NCBI RefSeq assembly: GCF_001984065.1 | Contig: NZ_LYVP01000005.1 | Coordinates: 62,001-126,000, forward strand | Reading direction: 5' to 3' | Length of the DNA stretch: 64,000 bases | DNA from: Pseudomonas sp. KK4 | Lineage (GTDB): Bacteria > Pseudomonadota > Gammaproteobacteria > Pseudomonadales > Pseudomonadaceae | In this document: in pieces, positions 44,844 to 54,493 of the stretch | Layout: every line of letters begins with the position of its first letter | How positions within the stretch are numbered: position 1 is the first letter of the stretch | Position numbers and translations under genes: made by a program | The notes under the pieces: model-generated | Databases searched by the model: none | Told to the model about the DNA's origin: nothing | The model's input: only the letters and a program-made list of their open reading frames with translations

Positions 44844-45988
44844 GGCCTGTCCTCTTGCATGCGTGTGGCTATGATAACGGCAGCCGCGACGGCTGCGAGA
44901 CTGGCAATACTAAAGGTCCATGCCGGGCCGAGGGCATTCCAGCTGTAGCCGGAATACAGCGCGCCCAGCGCACCACCGGTGCCGGCCAGCGCGGCGTACA
45001 GCGCCTGGCCCTGGCCTTGCTGGCGCGGACCGAAACTACGTTGCACGAAGGCTATGGCAGCGGCGTGAAAGCTGCCGAAGGTCGCCGCATGCAGGACCTG
45101 GGCGAACAACAGCACCCAGAGAAACTCCGCCAGCGAGCCGAGCAACACCCAACGCAGCGCCGCCAGCAGAAAACTGGCCAGCAACACCCGGCGCAATGAA
45201 ACCCGCGCGAGGATCCGGCTCATGGCCATGAACATCAGCACCTCGGCCACCACACCGACGGCCCAGAGCATGCCGATCACCCCGCGGCTGTAGCCCAGGC
45301 GTTCGAGGTGCAGGGTCAGAAAGGTGTAGTACGGACCGTGGCTCATCTGCATCAGCGCCACACATCCGTAGAACGCCAGGACACCGGGGCCGCGCAATTG
45401 AGCCAGGAAACCCTCCCCCGCCAACCGTGCGCCCTGCACCGGTTGGGCATTGGGCACCCACAGGCTGCTCAGGACAATGCCGGCCATGATCAGCACCAGC
45501 GCCGCCGGGTAGATGTCCAGGCTCAGCCATTCGAACAAGCGCCCAAGGGCGACCACCGTGATGATGAAACCGATCGAGCCCCACAGGCGAATCTGGCTGT
45601 AGCGCGAGGTCTGGCCCTGCAGATGCGCCAGGGTGATGACCTCGAACTGCGGCAACACCGCGTGCCAGAAGAACGCATGCAAGGCCATGACCATCGCCAG
45701 CCAGGCGTAGGTCTTGCTGACGAAGATCAATGAGAAGGTCAGCAGCGTGCACACGGCGCCGAAGCGAACGATGGCCAGGCGCCGCCCGGTATAGTCACCG
45801 AGCCAGCCCCAGATGTTCGGCGCCACGCAGCGCATCAGCATCGGGATCGCCACCAGTTCGCCGATGCGTGCGGGGGCAAAGCCCAAGTGATCGAAATACA
45901 GCGCCAGGAACGGCGCCGTCGAACCGAGCAAGGCGAAATAGAACAGATAGAAACTGGAGAGCCGCCAGTACGGCAGCGCCGCAGCCAT
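44840..45988 (-). CDS. MFS transporter (12 TM, sugar-phosphate/nucleoside type)
   Basis: A 382-residue major facilitator protein with about 12 hydrophobic helices. 'GWLGDYTGRRLAIVRFGAVCTLL' is a variant of the intracellular MFS loop motif A. It overlaps mtnB, so it is plausibly transcribed with the methionine-salvage genes; substrate unknown. I recall the same neighbour between aroC and mtnB in P. aeruginosa. Confidence 0.88.
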   Translation of the reverse strand: MAAALPYWRLSSFYLFYFALLGSTAPFLALYFDHLGFAPARIGELVAIPMLMRCVAPNIWGWLGDYTGRRLAIVRFGAVCTLLTFSLIFVSKTYAWLAMVMALHAFFWHAVLPQFEVITLAHLQGQTSRYSQIRLWGSIGFIITVVALGRLFEWLSLDIYPAALVLIMAGIVLSSLWVPNAQPVQGARLAGEGFLAQLRGPGVLAFYGCVALMQMSHGPYYTFLTLHLERLGYSRGVIGMLWAVGVVAEVLMFMAMSRILARVSLRRVLLASFLLAALRWVLLGSLAEFLWVLLFAQVLHAATFGSFHAAAIAFVQRSFGPRQQGQGQALYAALAGTGGALGALYSGYSWNALGPAWTFSIASLAAVAAAVIIATRMQEDRP

Positions 45989-46016
45989 CAGACTGCGGCG
46001 GCCTTGAAGTCAGCCA

Positions 46017-47108
46017 TTAAAGCTGACCCAGCACCGGCGTGCTTACGCGCACATCGGCGTTCTGCCCACGGTGACGCAACAGGTGGTCCATCAGCACGAT
46101 GGCCATCATCGCTTCGGCGATCGGCGTGGCGCGGATGCCCACGCACGGGTCGTGACGCCCCTTGGTGATGACGTCGACCGGGTTGCCGTGGATGTCGATG
46201 GAGCGGCCCGGGGTGGTAATGCTGGACGTCGGCTTCAACGCCAGGTGCGCGACGATCGGCTGGCCGGACGAGATACCACCGAGAATGCCGCCGGCGTTGT
46301 TGCTGAGGAAACCTTGCGGGGTCAGCTCATCGCGGTGTTCGGTGCCGCGCTGGGCGACGCTGGCGAAACCGGCGCCGATTTCCACGCCCTTGACCGCGTT
46401 GATGCTCATCAGCGCATGGGCCAGTTCGGCGTCGAGGCGGTCGAAGATCGGCTCGCCCAGGCCCGGCATCACGCCTTCGGCAACCACGGTGATCTTGGCG
46501 CCGACCGAATCCTGGTCGCGGCGCAACTGGTCCATGTAGGCTTCCAGCTCTGGCACTTTGTCCGGATCGGGGCTGAAAAAGGCGTTTTCCTCCACCGAGT
46601 CCCAGGTCTTGAACGGGATTTCGATCGGGCCAAGCTGGCTCATGTAGCCGCGAATGACGATGCCCTGGCTGGCCAGGTATTTCTTGGCGATCGCGCCGGC
46701 CGCCACACGCATGGCGGTTTCCCGGGCCGAGCTACGACCGCCGCCGCGGTAATCGCGCTCGCCGTATTTGTGGTGATAGGTGTAGTCGGCGTGGGCCGGT
46801 CGGAACAGGTCCTTGATGGCCGAGTAGTCCTTGGACTTCTGGTCGGTGTTGCGGATCAGCAGGCCGATGGCGCAACCGGTGGTGCGACCTTCGAACACGC
46901 CGGAGAGGATTTCGACTTCGTCGGCCTCCTGGCGCTGCGTGGTGTGGCGGCTGGTGCCGGGCTTGCGCCGGTCCAGGTCGCGCTGCAGATCCTCCAGGGA
47001 AATCTCCAGCCCCGGCGGGCAGCCATCGACAATGGCGACCAACGCCGGACCATGGCTTTCGCCAGCGGTGGTGACAGTGAACAGCTTGCCGTAGGTATTG
47101 CCGGACAT
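46017..47108 (-). CDS. aroC: Chorismate synthase AroC
   Basis: A 363-residue FMN-dependent enzyme that removes phosphate from EPSP to give chorismate. Signature blocks are '[22 protein letters not shown]', '[27 protein letters not shown]' and '[22 protein letters not shown]'. The length is standard. Confidence 0.97.
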   Translation of the reverse strand: MSGNTYGKLFTVTTAGESHGPALVAIVDGCPPGLEISLEDLQRDLDRRKPGTSRHTTQRQEADEVEILSGVFEGRTTGCAIGLLIRNTDQKSKDYSAIKDLFRPAHADYTYHHKYGERDYRGGGRSSARETAMRVAAGAIAKKYLASQGIVIRGYMSQLGPIEIPFKTWDSVEENAFFSPDPDKVPELEAYMDQLRRDQDSVGAKITVVAEGVMPGLGEPIFDRLDAELAHALMSINAVKGVEIGAGFASVAQRGTEHRDELTPQGFLSNNAGGILGGISSGQPIVAHLALKPTSSITTPGRSIDIHGNPVDVITKGRHDPCVGIRATPIAEAMMAIVLMDHLLRHRGQNADVRVSTPVLGQL

Positions 47109-47237
47109 GCAGGACGCTCCGTGAATTCGAACCCAAATACGTAATGGGCGCCAGTATACGCAGGCTACCCAAGTAGTTCATCCTCGAACCTTATGGGTGC
47201 CTGCGAGTCCAACCGGCACCTTGTTGATGATGGCGTG

Positions 47238-48191
47238 ATGATGCTGCGAGTTTTGCTCTTGACCCTTACCCTGATATCCGGCTTCGCCCAGGCCACTGTC
47301 CTGCAAAGGCCGATCACCCTGGATACCGGCACCGGCGAACTGTTCGGTTCGCTGCTGCTGCCCAAATCCGATACGCCGGTTCCCGTTGTCCTGATCATTT
47401 CCGGTTCCGGCCCCACGGATCGTGACGGCAATAACCCCGACGGCGGGCGCAATGACAGCCTCAAGCGTCTGGCCTGGGTATTGGCCAAGCACAATATCGC
47501 CAGCGTGCGCTACGACAAGCGCGGCGTGGCGGCGAGCCTGGCGGCCACCCCGGACGAGCGCGACCTGACGGTCGAGAAGTATGTCGATGACGCCCAAGCC
47601 TGGGGACGCAAACTCAAGGCTGATCCGCGCTTCGGCAAACTGATCCTGCTGGGTCACAGCGAAGGCGCGCTCATCGCCAGCCTCGCGGCGCCGGGGGTCG
47701 ATGCGGCGGCGGTGATTTCCATGTCCGGCAGCGCAAGGCCCATCGCGCAGGTCCTGCGTCAGCAACTGAGCAATCGGCTGCCACCGCCGCTGATGCTGCG
47801 CAGCAACGAGCTGCTCGACAGCCTCCAGGCCGGGAAAACCGACGACAACGTGCCGCCGCCGCTGCAGGTGATTTTCCGCCCGAGCGTGCAGCCGTACCTG
47901 GTTTCGCTGTTCCGCCAGGACCCGGCGGCGGCCTTCGCACACTTGAAGATGCCGGCGCTGATCATCCAGGGCAGCAACGATATCCAGGTCGGGCTGAACG
48001 ACGCCCGCCTGCTCAAGGCCGCCAAACCCGATGCCGAACTGGCCGAGATCGAAGGCATGAATCATGTCCTGCGTATCGTGCCCAACGACGTCAAACGGCA
48101 ATTGGCTTCCTACAAAGACCCGAATTTGCCGCTGGCAGCAGAACTGGGCGCGCGCATCCTCGGGTTTATTGACGGACTTCGCGCAAGTTAA
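47238..48191 (+). CDS. Exported alpha/beta hydrolase
   Basis: A hydrolase of about 317 residues with a signal peptide (MMLRVLLLTLTLISGFAQA). The oxyanion motif is 'VVLIISGSGPTDRDGNN', the nucleophile elbow is 'LLGHSEGALIASL' (G-H-S-E-G), and the late His is 'EGMNHVLR'. I chose ATG 47238 (or 47241) rather than the upstream ATG at 47193, which would block the signal peptide. It is divergent from aroC. Confidence 0.87.
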   Translation: MMLRVLLLTLTLISGFAQATVLQRPITLDTGTGELFGSLLLPKSDTPVPVVLIISGSGPTDRDGNNPDGGRNDSLKRLAWVLAKHNIASVRYDKRGVAASLAATPDERDLTVEKYVDDAQAWGRKLKADPRFGKLILLGHSEGALIASLAAPGVDAAAVISMSGSARPIAQVLRQQLSNRLPPPLMLRSNELLDSLQAGKTDDNVPPPLQVIFRPSVQPYLVSLFRQDPAAAFAHLKMPALIIQGSNDIQVGLNDARLLKAAKPDAELAEIEGMNHVLRIVPNDVKRQLASYKDPNLPLAAELGARILGFIDGLRAS

Positions 48192-48290
48192 GCGCTGTTT
48201 GCACTCCAGTCTTGAAGAAAACGGCCGATAAGCCTATGTCGCCAGCGCACGGGCTGGCGACGAGCTGAGCTTGGACAGGATCTCGCCGTC

Positions 48291-49082
48291 ATGACTGATA
48301 CCCCGACTTCACCCGATACCACTGCTGAAAAGGACGCACCGCCAGCGGTGGAGCTGCCCTGGGCGGACGTCCACGTCGAGCACCACAAGATGCTCCGCCT
48401 GGCGCCCTTGCAGACCGATCGCAACACGGGCGGGCGGCCCCTGCGCTTCGTCGAATTCGGCTACGCCGAACGCAACGACAAAAAACACAGCCTCATGCGC
48501 ATGAGCATTACCTTGCCCGGCCAGCGGGTGCGCAAGGAGCAGAACCATCTGGACGTGTGGGTCGACCACAGCGAAAAACGCGTGCACTTCGGCCCCGACA
48601 GCGGCCTGCAGATCGAACCGCTGAACCGCGGCATCGGCCGCTTCATGGCGGCGCAAGGCATCAACTGGGTGAAGAAACGCTGGCCCGGCTACACCGTCGA
48701 CGGCACCGATCTGAACAACAAGGACGCCCTGAGCGAAGACACGCGCCTGCGCCGCGATCATTTCCTGCGGGTGCACGGTTTCGACGTGGCGTACGCCGAT
48801 GCCCAGCATTTGAAGGGCAGCGTCAAGGAAGTACAGGTCAGCGACCTGCTGGGTGACTGGAACACCGAAAAAGTGCAGGTGGTGGAAATTCTCGAGGCGG
48901 CGCAGATGCTGCAGCAGGCCGAGCAGAACCTGGCCGAGCAGGAAGTCAAACTTAAGAAACACGAAGAGAAAGTCAGCAAGTACAAACGCGAAGACGCCGG
49001 GCTGCGGTTCACCATTACCTGTCTGGTGGCGTTTGCGGTGTTTCAGGCGGGGCTGTTGATCTGGATTGCGACGCATCGATGA
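48291..49082 (+). CDS. Conserved hypothetical protein with coiled coil and C-terminal membrane anchor
   Basis: A 263-residue protein. The N-terminal 150 residues form a soluble domain; residues about 200-233 are a charged coiled coil ('EILEAAQMLQQAEQNLAEQEVKLKKHEEKVSKYK'), and residues about 240-260 form one membrane helix ending 'LLIWIATHR'. It is thus tail-anchored with the bulk in the cytoplasm. Unknown function; no partner seen. Confidence 0.75.
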   Translation: MTDTPTSPDTTAEKDAPPAVELPWADVHVEHHKMLRLAPLQTDRNTGGRPLRFVEFGYAERNDKKHSLMRMSITLPGQRVRKEQNHLDVWVDHSEKRVHFGPDSGLQIEPLNRGIGRFMAAQGINWVKKRWPGYTVDGTDLNNKDALSEDTRLRRDHFLRVHGFDVAYADAQHLKGSVKEVQVSDLLGDWNTEKVQVVEILEAAQMLQQAEQNLAEQEVKLKKHEEKVSKYKREDAGLRFTITCLVAFAVFQAGLLIWIATHR

Positions 49083-49103
49083 AGCTTTGAGACCGAGGTG
49101 CGA

Positions 49104-49187
49104 CCTTCGCGGGCAAGCCTCGCTCCTACAGGGTTGTGTCGTATGCACATACGATACCTATAGGGGCGAGACTTGCCCGCGAAGGCG
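49104..49187. repeat. REP inverted repeat (TTCGCGGGCAAGC type)
   Basis: GACCTTCGCGGGCAAGC and the inverted GCTTGCCCGCGAAGG-like unit between convergent genes. Confidence 0.85.
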
Positions 49188-49195
49188 TCCCGAAG

Positions 49196-50104
49196 TCAGA
49201 CCCGGGACGCAAACAACGCCTGGTGATCGCGGCACTGCTCGGCCGTCAGCATGAACACGCCATGCCCGCCGCGCTCGAACTCCAGCCAGGCGAAATCGAC
49301 TTCCGGGTACAGCGCTTCGACATGCACCTGGCTGTTGCCCACCTCGACAATCAGCAAGCCCTTCTCGGTCAGGTGATCCGCCGCTTCGGCAAGCATGCGG
49401 CGCACCAGGTTCAAACCGTCGTCGCCACAGGCCAGGCCCAATTCCGGCTCATGCTGGTATTCGTCCGGCATGTCGGCGAAATCTTCGGCGTCAACGTAGG
49501 GCGGGTTCGACACGATCAGGTCGAAACGCTGCCCTGGCAAGCCGTCGAACCCATCGCCCTGCACCGTGTAGACCCGCTCGTCGACACCATGGCGCTCGAT
49601 GTTCTGGTTGGCCACTTCCAGCGCCTCGAACGACAGATCCGCCAGCACCACTTCGGCATCCTGGAACTCATAGGCGCAGGCGATACCGATGCAACCCGAG
49701 CCAGTGCACAGGTCAAGAATCCGCGCTGGCTCGGCCCCCAGCCATGGCGCGAAGCGGTTCTCGATCAGCTCGCCAATCGGCGAGCGCGGGATAAGCACGC
49801 GCTCGTCGACGATGAACGACATGCCGCAGAACCAGGCTTCGTTCAACAGATAAGCCGTCGGCACGCGCTCTTCGATGCGGCGCTTGAGCAATAGCTGCAG
49901 GTGCACCACTTCGTCTTCTTCCAGATTACAGTCCAGGTAGCTGTCAGCGATTTCCCACGGCAAGTGCAAAGCGCCCAACACCAATTGCCGGGCTTCGTCC
50001 CAGGCGTTGTCGGTGCCATGGCCGAAAAACAGATCCTCCCCATGGAAGCGGCTGACGGCCCAACGGATGTGGTCACGCAGGGTGCGAAGGCGGGAAGTGA
50101 TCAC
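49196..50104 (-). CDS. prmB: Ribosomal protein L3 glutamine methyltransferase PrmB
   Basis: A 302-residue N5-glutamine methyltransferase. The catalytic N-P-P-Y motif is in '[19 protein letters not shown]', and the SAM-binding motif is '[21 protein letters not shown]'. It methylates a Gln of ribosomal protein L3 and resembles HemK/PrmC. The length and both motifs are standard. Confidence 0.95.
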   Translation of the reverse strand: MITSRLRTLRDHIRWAVSRFHGEDLFFGHGTDNAWDEARQLVLGALHLPWEIADSYLDCNLEEDEVVHLQLLLKRRIEERVPTAYLLNEAWFCGMSFIVDERVLIPRSPIGELIENRFAPWLGAEPARILDLCTGSGCIGIACAYEFQDAEVVLADLSFEALEVANQNIERHGVDERVYTVQGDGFDGLPGQRFDLIVSNPPYVDAEDFADMPDEYQHEPELGLACGDDGLNLVRRMLAEAADHLTEKGLLIVEVGNSQVHVEALYPEVDFAWLEFERGGHGVFMLTAEQCRDHQALFASRV

Positions 50105-50343
50105 GACGGCAAACTCCAGAAAATACGACGGGCGATTCTATCAGCCAAATGTCGCCACGACGACGCGGGAAAAACACCGGTGCAGATGTAGGACTATTCT
50201 CTTTTTGCAGCTGGGCATTGAACAAAACGGGCCACTTGACAACGCTGCACGCCAGTAACGACGGCGCCTACGATGGTAGCGATTCACAGAAGCGCTCAGC
50301 CAGAGGACAATGTCGCAAAAGCCCCACTCCAAGGAGCCCCAGA

Positions 50344-50934
50344 ATGTCCGTTCCACAAACGATGTTTCAACTCAGCGGCCGCGGCTATGCAGCAGCCAAA
50401 CTGAGTCATGCGACCCTGATCATCATCGATGCCCAGAAAGAATACCTCAGCGGCCCCCTGGCCCTGAGTGGCATGGATGCGGCGGTTGCGAACATCAAGC
50501 AATTGGTGACGGCTGCCCGCGCGGCCGGCCGCCCCATTGTGCATGTCAGCCATCTCGGCACCGTCGGCGGCCTGTTCGACCCTCGCGGCGAGCGCGGGCA
50601 GTTCATCCCGGGGCTGGAGCCGCTGGCCGGCGAAATCAAGATCGAAAAAATCCTGCCGAGTGCCTTCCACGGTACCGATCTGAAAAAACGCCTCGAAGAA
50701 CTGGGGTCGGTGGACCTGGTGGTGTGCGGCTTCATGAGCCATTCCAGTGTCAGCACCACGGTGCGCGCGGCGAAAAACCTGGGTTTCCGCTGCACCCTGG
50801 TCGAGGATGCCTGCGCCACCCGTGATCTGCCTTACAAGGGCGGTGTGCTGAGCGCCGCGCATGTGCATCAGACCGAAATGGCGATCATGGCCGACAACTT
50901 TGCCGCCGTGGCCCAGACCAACGACCTGGTCTGA
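50344..50934 (+). CDS. Isochorismatase-family hydrolase with Ser in place of the catalytic Cys
   Basis: A 196-residue isochorismatase-like protein. Asp29 in 'LIIIDAQKEYL' and Lys102 in 'EIKIEKILPSAFHGTDL' match the conserved Asp and Lys. The position of the nucleophilic Cys aligns with Ser135 in 'GFMSHSSVSTTVRAA' (the usual pattern is G-x-x-T-H-x-C-V). True isochorismatases also lack this Cys, so activity is not excluded, but amidase chemistry of the usual kind is unlikely. ATG 50344 has AAGGAG upstream. Confidence 0.85.
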   Translation: MSVPQTMFQLSGRGYAAAKLSHATLIIIDAQKEYLSGPLALSGMDAAVANIKQLVTAARAAGRPIVHVSHLGTVGGLFDPRGERGQFIPGLEPLAGEIKIEKILPSAFHGTDLKKRLEELGSVDLVVCGFMSHSSVSTTVRAAKNLGFRCTLVEDACATRDLPYKGGVLSAAHVHQTEMAIMADNFAAVAQTNDLV

Positions 50935-51065
50935 TCGTCGCTCAATGAGCGGCCTGTATCGCCGCTCATCCGCAAAAGCCTCTCATTAGCCGTAATTGTC
51001 TTAGCCTCAGGAACATCCCGGTCAACTCCCGGTCGAAGGGCCGATACCCATTGAGGAAGGTCGGA

Positions 51066-51386
51066 ATGAAGTTATCCGATGGTTTTGACGCTCGTCGCTT
51101 GCGGCCCAAGGGGCAACGCAACTGGCGTTTTCGAATCGGCGCGGCGTTCGCCGCGTTGCTGGCAACCGCTGGCGTGCTGCTGGCCATGGCCGGTGTCGCC
51201 AGCCTGCTGGGCCACGCACCAGCCCTGGGCGAACTGAACACCAACCGTGCCGGTGCAGCAGTGATCCTGGGCATCGGCCTGGTGGTGCTGTACCTCGGCG
51301 TATGGCTGTGGCGCCGCTGCCGTCGCCGCTCGCGCCAGTCGCGAGAGCTGAACATGTCCCCGCACCTGATGAAAAAACACGACTGA
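51066..51386 (+). CDS. Hypothetical two-pass membrane protein
   Basis: A 106-residue protein with two hydrophobic segments (about residues 25-45 and 65-85) around a short loop, and basic cytoplasmic tails ending 'LWRRCRRRSRQ...'. ATG 51066 has GAGGAAGG upstream. I recognise no family. It precedes the Smr gene by 76 bases. Confidence 0.65.
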   Translation: MKLSDGFDARRLRPKGQRNWRFRIGAAFAALLATAGVLLAMAGVASLLGHAPALGELNTNRAGAAVILGIGLVVLYLGVWLWRRCRRRSRQSRELNMSPHLMKKHD

Positions 51387-51462
51387 GCCGAACGCTGCGC
51401 GTTTTGTCGCGCGCCCATTCGCTGCAAGTTGGGTAAACTGGCCGCCCTTCGCGGAGGCTGAC

Positions 51463-52020
51463 ATGCAAGACGACGATTTTTCCCTGTTCAAAAGCGCGAT
51501 CCAAGGCGTCAAGCCGATCAAGCATGATCGCGCCGAAACCGGCAAACCCAAGGCTGACCGCGCACAGATCGCCAAGCTGCGCCAGGCCGCCACCGTGCGC
51601 ACCGATGCCACCACCGTCGACGGGTTGTCCGATCAGTTCGTGATCGACGTCGGCCCGGAAGACGAGCTGATGTGGGCCCGTGACGGCGTGCAGGAAAGCC
51701 AGATGCGCAAGCTCAAGGTCGGCCAGATCCCGTTCGAGGGCAGCCTGGACCTGCACGGCATGACCGTGGAAAAGGCCCGGGAGACCCTGTGGGCCTTCCT
51801 GGCAGAAGCGACCAAATTCGAAATCCGCTGCGTGCGCGTCACCCACGGCAAGGCGGTGCGTCTGGACGGCAAGCGGCCGATGATCAAAAGCCACGTCAAC
51901 ACCTGGCTGCGCCAGCACCCGCAAGTGCTCGGCTTCACCTCCTGCCAGGCGAAACATGGCGGTGCCGGCGCGGTGTATGTGATGCTCAAACGCACCATGA
52001 TGGAAGGTCGCGACGAGTAA
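51463..52020 (+). CDS. Smr-domain protein
   Basis: A 185-residue small MutS-related protein. The C-terminal Smr domain begins with 'LDLHGMTVEKARETL' (residues 95 onward, L-D-L-H-G-x) and ends with 'THGKA ... GGAGAVYVMLKR', the T-H-G-K and G-x-G elements of the nuclease-like fold. The N-terminal 90 residues are variable, charged and helical. It is probably a DNA endonuclease, as in other Smr proteins. Confidence 0.92.
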   Translation: MQDDDFSLFKSAIQGVKPIKHDRAETGKPKADRAQIAKLRQAATVRTDATTVDGLSDQFVIDVGPEDELMWARDGVQESQMRKLKVGQIPFEGSLDLHGMTVEKARETLWAFLAEATKFEIRCVRVTHGKAVRLDGKRPMIKSHVNTWLRQHPQVLGFTSCQAKHGGAGAVYVMLKRTMMEGRDE

Positions 52021-52097
52021 AGCCGATGCTTCACGCTTGCAGCGCCGTGTCCGCCACCGTACCCTTGTTCTTTGCGTAAAATCCCACAGGTAGTTTC

Positions 52098-52643
52098 ATG
52101 TCCCTGGAACAGAATTACACCGCGATCCTCGGCCAATTGGGCGAGGACGTCTCCCGCGAAGGCCTGCTCGACACGCCAAAACGTGCCGCCAAAGCCATGC
52201 AGTACCTCTGCCGCGGTTATGAGCAGACGCTCGAAGAAGTCACCAACGGTGCCTTGTTCAGCTCCGACAACAGCGAAATGGTGCTGGTCAAGGACATCGA
52301 GCTCTACTCGTTGTGCGAACACCACCTGCTGCCATTCATCGGCAAGGCCCACGTGGCCTACATCCCGAGCGGCAAGGTCTTGGGCCTGTCGAAAGTGGCG
52401 CGGATCGTCGATATGTACGCCCGCCGCCTGCAGATCCAGGAAAACCTCAGCCGCCAGATCGCCGACGCGGTCCAGCAGGTCACCGGCGCCCTGGGCGTCG
52501 CGGTGGTGATCGAGGCCAAGCACATGTGCATGATGATGCGCGGTGTGGAAAAGCAGAATTCGTCGATGATCACCTCGGTGATGCTCGGTGAGTTCCGCGA
52601 GAACGCGGCGACCCGCAGCGAATTTCTCAGCCTGATCAAGTAA
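52098..52643 (+). CDS. folE: GTP cyclohydrolase I FolE
   Basis: A 181-residue type IA enzyme that opens tetrahydrofolate/pterin synthesis from GTP. Zinc ligands are in '[21 protein letters not shown]' (Cys and two His) and the second Cys in '[12 protein letters not shown]'. It uses a standard sequence and length, and has its own terminator. Confidence 0.96.
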   Translation: MSLEQNYTAILGQLGEDVSREGLLDTPKRAAKAMQYLCRGYEQTLEEVTNGALFSSDNSEMVLVKDIELYSLCEHHLLPFIGKAHVAYIPSGKVLGLSKVARIVDMYARRLQIQENLSRQIADAVQQVTGALGVAVVIEAKHMCMMMRGVEKQNSSMITSVMLGEFRENAATRSEFLSLIK

Positions 52644-52656
52644 TTTGCGACACAAG

Positions 52657-52686
52657 GAAAACCGGCATTCATCGCCGGTTTTTTTT
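52657..52686 (+). terminator. folE terminator
   Basis: The hairpin ACCGGC-attcatc-GCCGGT is followed by eight T, 14 bases after the stop. Confidence 0.9.
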
Positions 52687-52746
52687 CGCCCGTGAAAAAT
52701 CAGGTAAGCTGCGCGCCTTTCTCAATTGCCCCGTGAGGCTTACTAC

Positions 52747-53118
52747 GTGTTCGTCAAAGCGCTTCGTGTCGGCCTCGGCCAACTGATCATCTTCATCGAC
52801 TTCCTCACTCGCCCTGGCAAGAAGCAGCGCCCCGCCGCCGCCCAGGCCCAGGTCGAAGCCGCCGCCAAAGGCCTGACCCTGTATCAGTTCCACGCCTGCC
52901 CGTTCTGCGTGAAGACCCGCCGCACCCTGCGCCGCCTGAATGTGCCGGTTGCGCTGCGTGATGCGAAGAACAACGAACAGGATCGCCAGACCCTGCTGGA
53001 GCAAGGTGGCAAGGTCAAAGTGCCGTGCCTGCGTATCGAAGAAGATGGCAAGACCACCTGGATGTACGAGTCCAAGGTGATCATTGATTACCTGGATAAG
53101 CGGTTTGCGGCGGCCTGA
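52747..53118 (+). CDS. Glutaredoxin/GST N-terminal-like protein (GTG start)
   Basis: A 123-residue thioredoxin-fold protein. An N-terminal hydrophobic stretch (LIIFIDFLTRP) precedes the glutaredoxin domain with 'YQFHACPFCVKTRRTLRRL' (active C-P-F-C, Cys51 and Cys54), and the cis-Pro region 'VKVPCLRIEEDG'. GTG 52747 is preferred because GTGAGG lies just upstream. The hydrophobic N-terminus may anchor it to the membrane. Confidence 0.88.
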   Translation: MFVKALRVGLGQLIIFIDFLTRPGKKQRPAAAQAQVEAAAKGLTLYQFHACPFCVKTRRTLRRLNVPVALRDAKNNEQDRQTLLEQGGKVKVPCLRIEEDGKTTWMYESKVIIDYLDKRFAAA

Positions 53119-53143
53119 GGGATTTGCTGCGCACTGATTGGCG

Positions 53144-53218
53144 CCTTCGCGAGCAAGCCCGCTCCCACAGGGTATTGATTGTGTGAACAGAATGTGGGAG
53201 CGGGCTTGCTCGCGAAGA
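53144..53218. repeat. REP inverted repeat (GTGGGAGCGGGCTTGCTCGC type)
   Basis: The units CCTTCGCGAGCAAGC...CTCCCAC and GTGGGAGCGGGCTTGCTCGC lie in inverted orientation between convergent genes. Confidence 0.9.
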
Positions 53219-53293
53219 GGTCAGCACAAACACCGCAAATTCAGACGAAAATAAACCGGCTCATTGGCCGGTTTATTCATTTCTACCGCTACC

Positions 53294-54460
53294 TCAAGCC
53301 GCTTGTGCCGCCTGCGCCTGCCGCACCACCGTCGCCAATCGCCCAAGCCCCTCATCCAGCCGCGCCGGGTCGATGTGACTGAAGTTCAGCCGCAGGTGGC
53401 CGTGATGTTTATCCGGCTCAGGGAAGAACGGCTCGCCCGGCATGAACGCCACATCGTTGGCCAATGCGGCATTGAGCAAGGTCCGAGTGTCCAGCGGCTG
53501 CTTCAACGTCAGCCAGAAAAACAACCCGCCCTGGGGTATGTTCCAGTCCGCCAGATCGGCAAAATGGGTTTCCAGCGCCGCCTGGAACGCATCGCGGCGC
53601 TGACGGTAGAAGCCGCGCAATTCACTCAAGTGCTGCTGATAGTGCTCACTGCCGATCCATTGCAACGCCTGCCACTGGCCGACGCGATTGGTGTGCAGGT
53701 CCGCCGATTGCTTGAGCTTGAGCAGGTGCGGAAACAGGTCAGGACTGGCAATCAGGTAGCCCACGCGCAGGCCTGGCAGCAGGGTTTTCGACACGGTGCC
53801 GGTGTAGATCCAACTGGACTTTTTCAGGCGACCGGCAATCGGTTTGGCGCTGCCACCGTCGAAGGTCAGTTCTCGATAAGGCTCGTCTTCGATCAAGGTC
53901 ACGCCAAATTCATCGAGCAACGCAGCGACCGCCGCGCGCTTGGCCTCGCTGTAGCGCACGGCCGAGGGGTTCTGAAAGGTCGGGATCAGGTAGATGAACG
54001 CCGGACGGTGGTGTTCCAGGCGCGCCCGCAGCTGCGCCAGGTCGGGGCCATCGGCCTGCAGCGGCACGGTGAGGCAATCGGCGCCGAACAGCTGGAAAAT
54101 CTGCAGCGCTGCCAGGTAGGTCGGCGCTTCGAGGAGGATCTGGGTGCCTTGGTCGATGTAGAGCTTGGCCGCCAGATCAAGCGTTTGCTGGGACCCGCTG
54201 ACCACCAGCACCTGACTCGCCTCGCAAGCCAACCCCAACGCTCGTGCCTCGGCGGCCAGGGCCTCACGCAATGCCGGCTCGCCTTCGCTCATGCCGTACT
54301 GGCCCATCGCGACTGGCATATCCGCCCACTCCACCTTGGGCAGCATGGCCTCGGCCGGCAGCCCCCCGGCAAACGACATCACTTGCGGGCGCTGGGCGGC
54401 GGCGAGGATTTCTCGGATCAGAGAACTTTTGAGGCGCGACACACGTTCGGAAAAAGCCAT
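53294..54460 (-). CDS. PLP-dependent aminotransferase (fold type I, 2-aminoadipate/MocR-like group)
   Basis: A 388-residue aminotransferase like the enzymatic half of MocR proteins. The PLP lysine is in 'IYTGTVSKTLLPGLRVGY' (S-K), the Asp is in 'TLIEDEPYRELTF', and the N-terminal 'VMSFAGGLPAEAMLP' binds substrate. It may transaminate 2-aminoadipate, kynurenine or aromatic amino acids. ATG 54460 starts just inside the divergent intergenic region that contains two operator-like dyads. Confidence 0.9.
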   Translation of the reverse strand: MAFSERVSRLKSSLIREILAAAQRPQVMSFAGGLPAEAMLPKVEWADMPVAMGQYGMSEGEPALREALAAEARALGLACEASQVLVVSGSQQTLDLAAKLYIDQGTQILLEAPTYLAALQIFQLFGADCLTVPLQADGPDLAQLRARLEHHRPAFIYLIPTFQNPSAVRYSEAKRAAVAALLDEFGVTLIEDEPYRELTFDGGSAKPIAGRLKKSSWIYTGTVSKTLLPGLRVGYLIASPDLFPHLLKLKQSADLHTNRVGQWQALQWIGSEHYQQHLSELRGFYRQRRDAFQAALETHFADLADWNIPQGGLFFWLTLKQPLDTRTLLNAALANDVAFMPGEPFFPEPDKHHGHLRLNFSHIDPARLDEGLGRLATVVRQAQAAQAA

Positions 54461-54493
54461 GGGATCACCGCTAGCGAGGCCTGAGGAAAATAA

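Noticed and set aside
43661..44990. A riboswitch controlling the methionine-salvage genes
   Set aside because: The genes overlap or sit within 12 bases of each other and of the MFS gene, leaving no leader long enough for a SAM-type aptamer.
53264..54484. 406-codon frame antisense to the aminotransferase gene
   Set aside because: No start context or family match; the opposite strand has a complete PLP enzyme.
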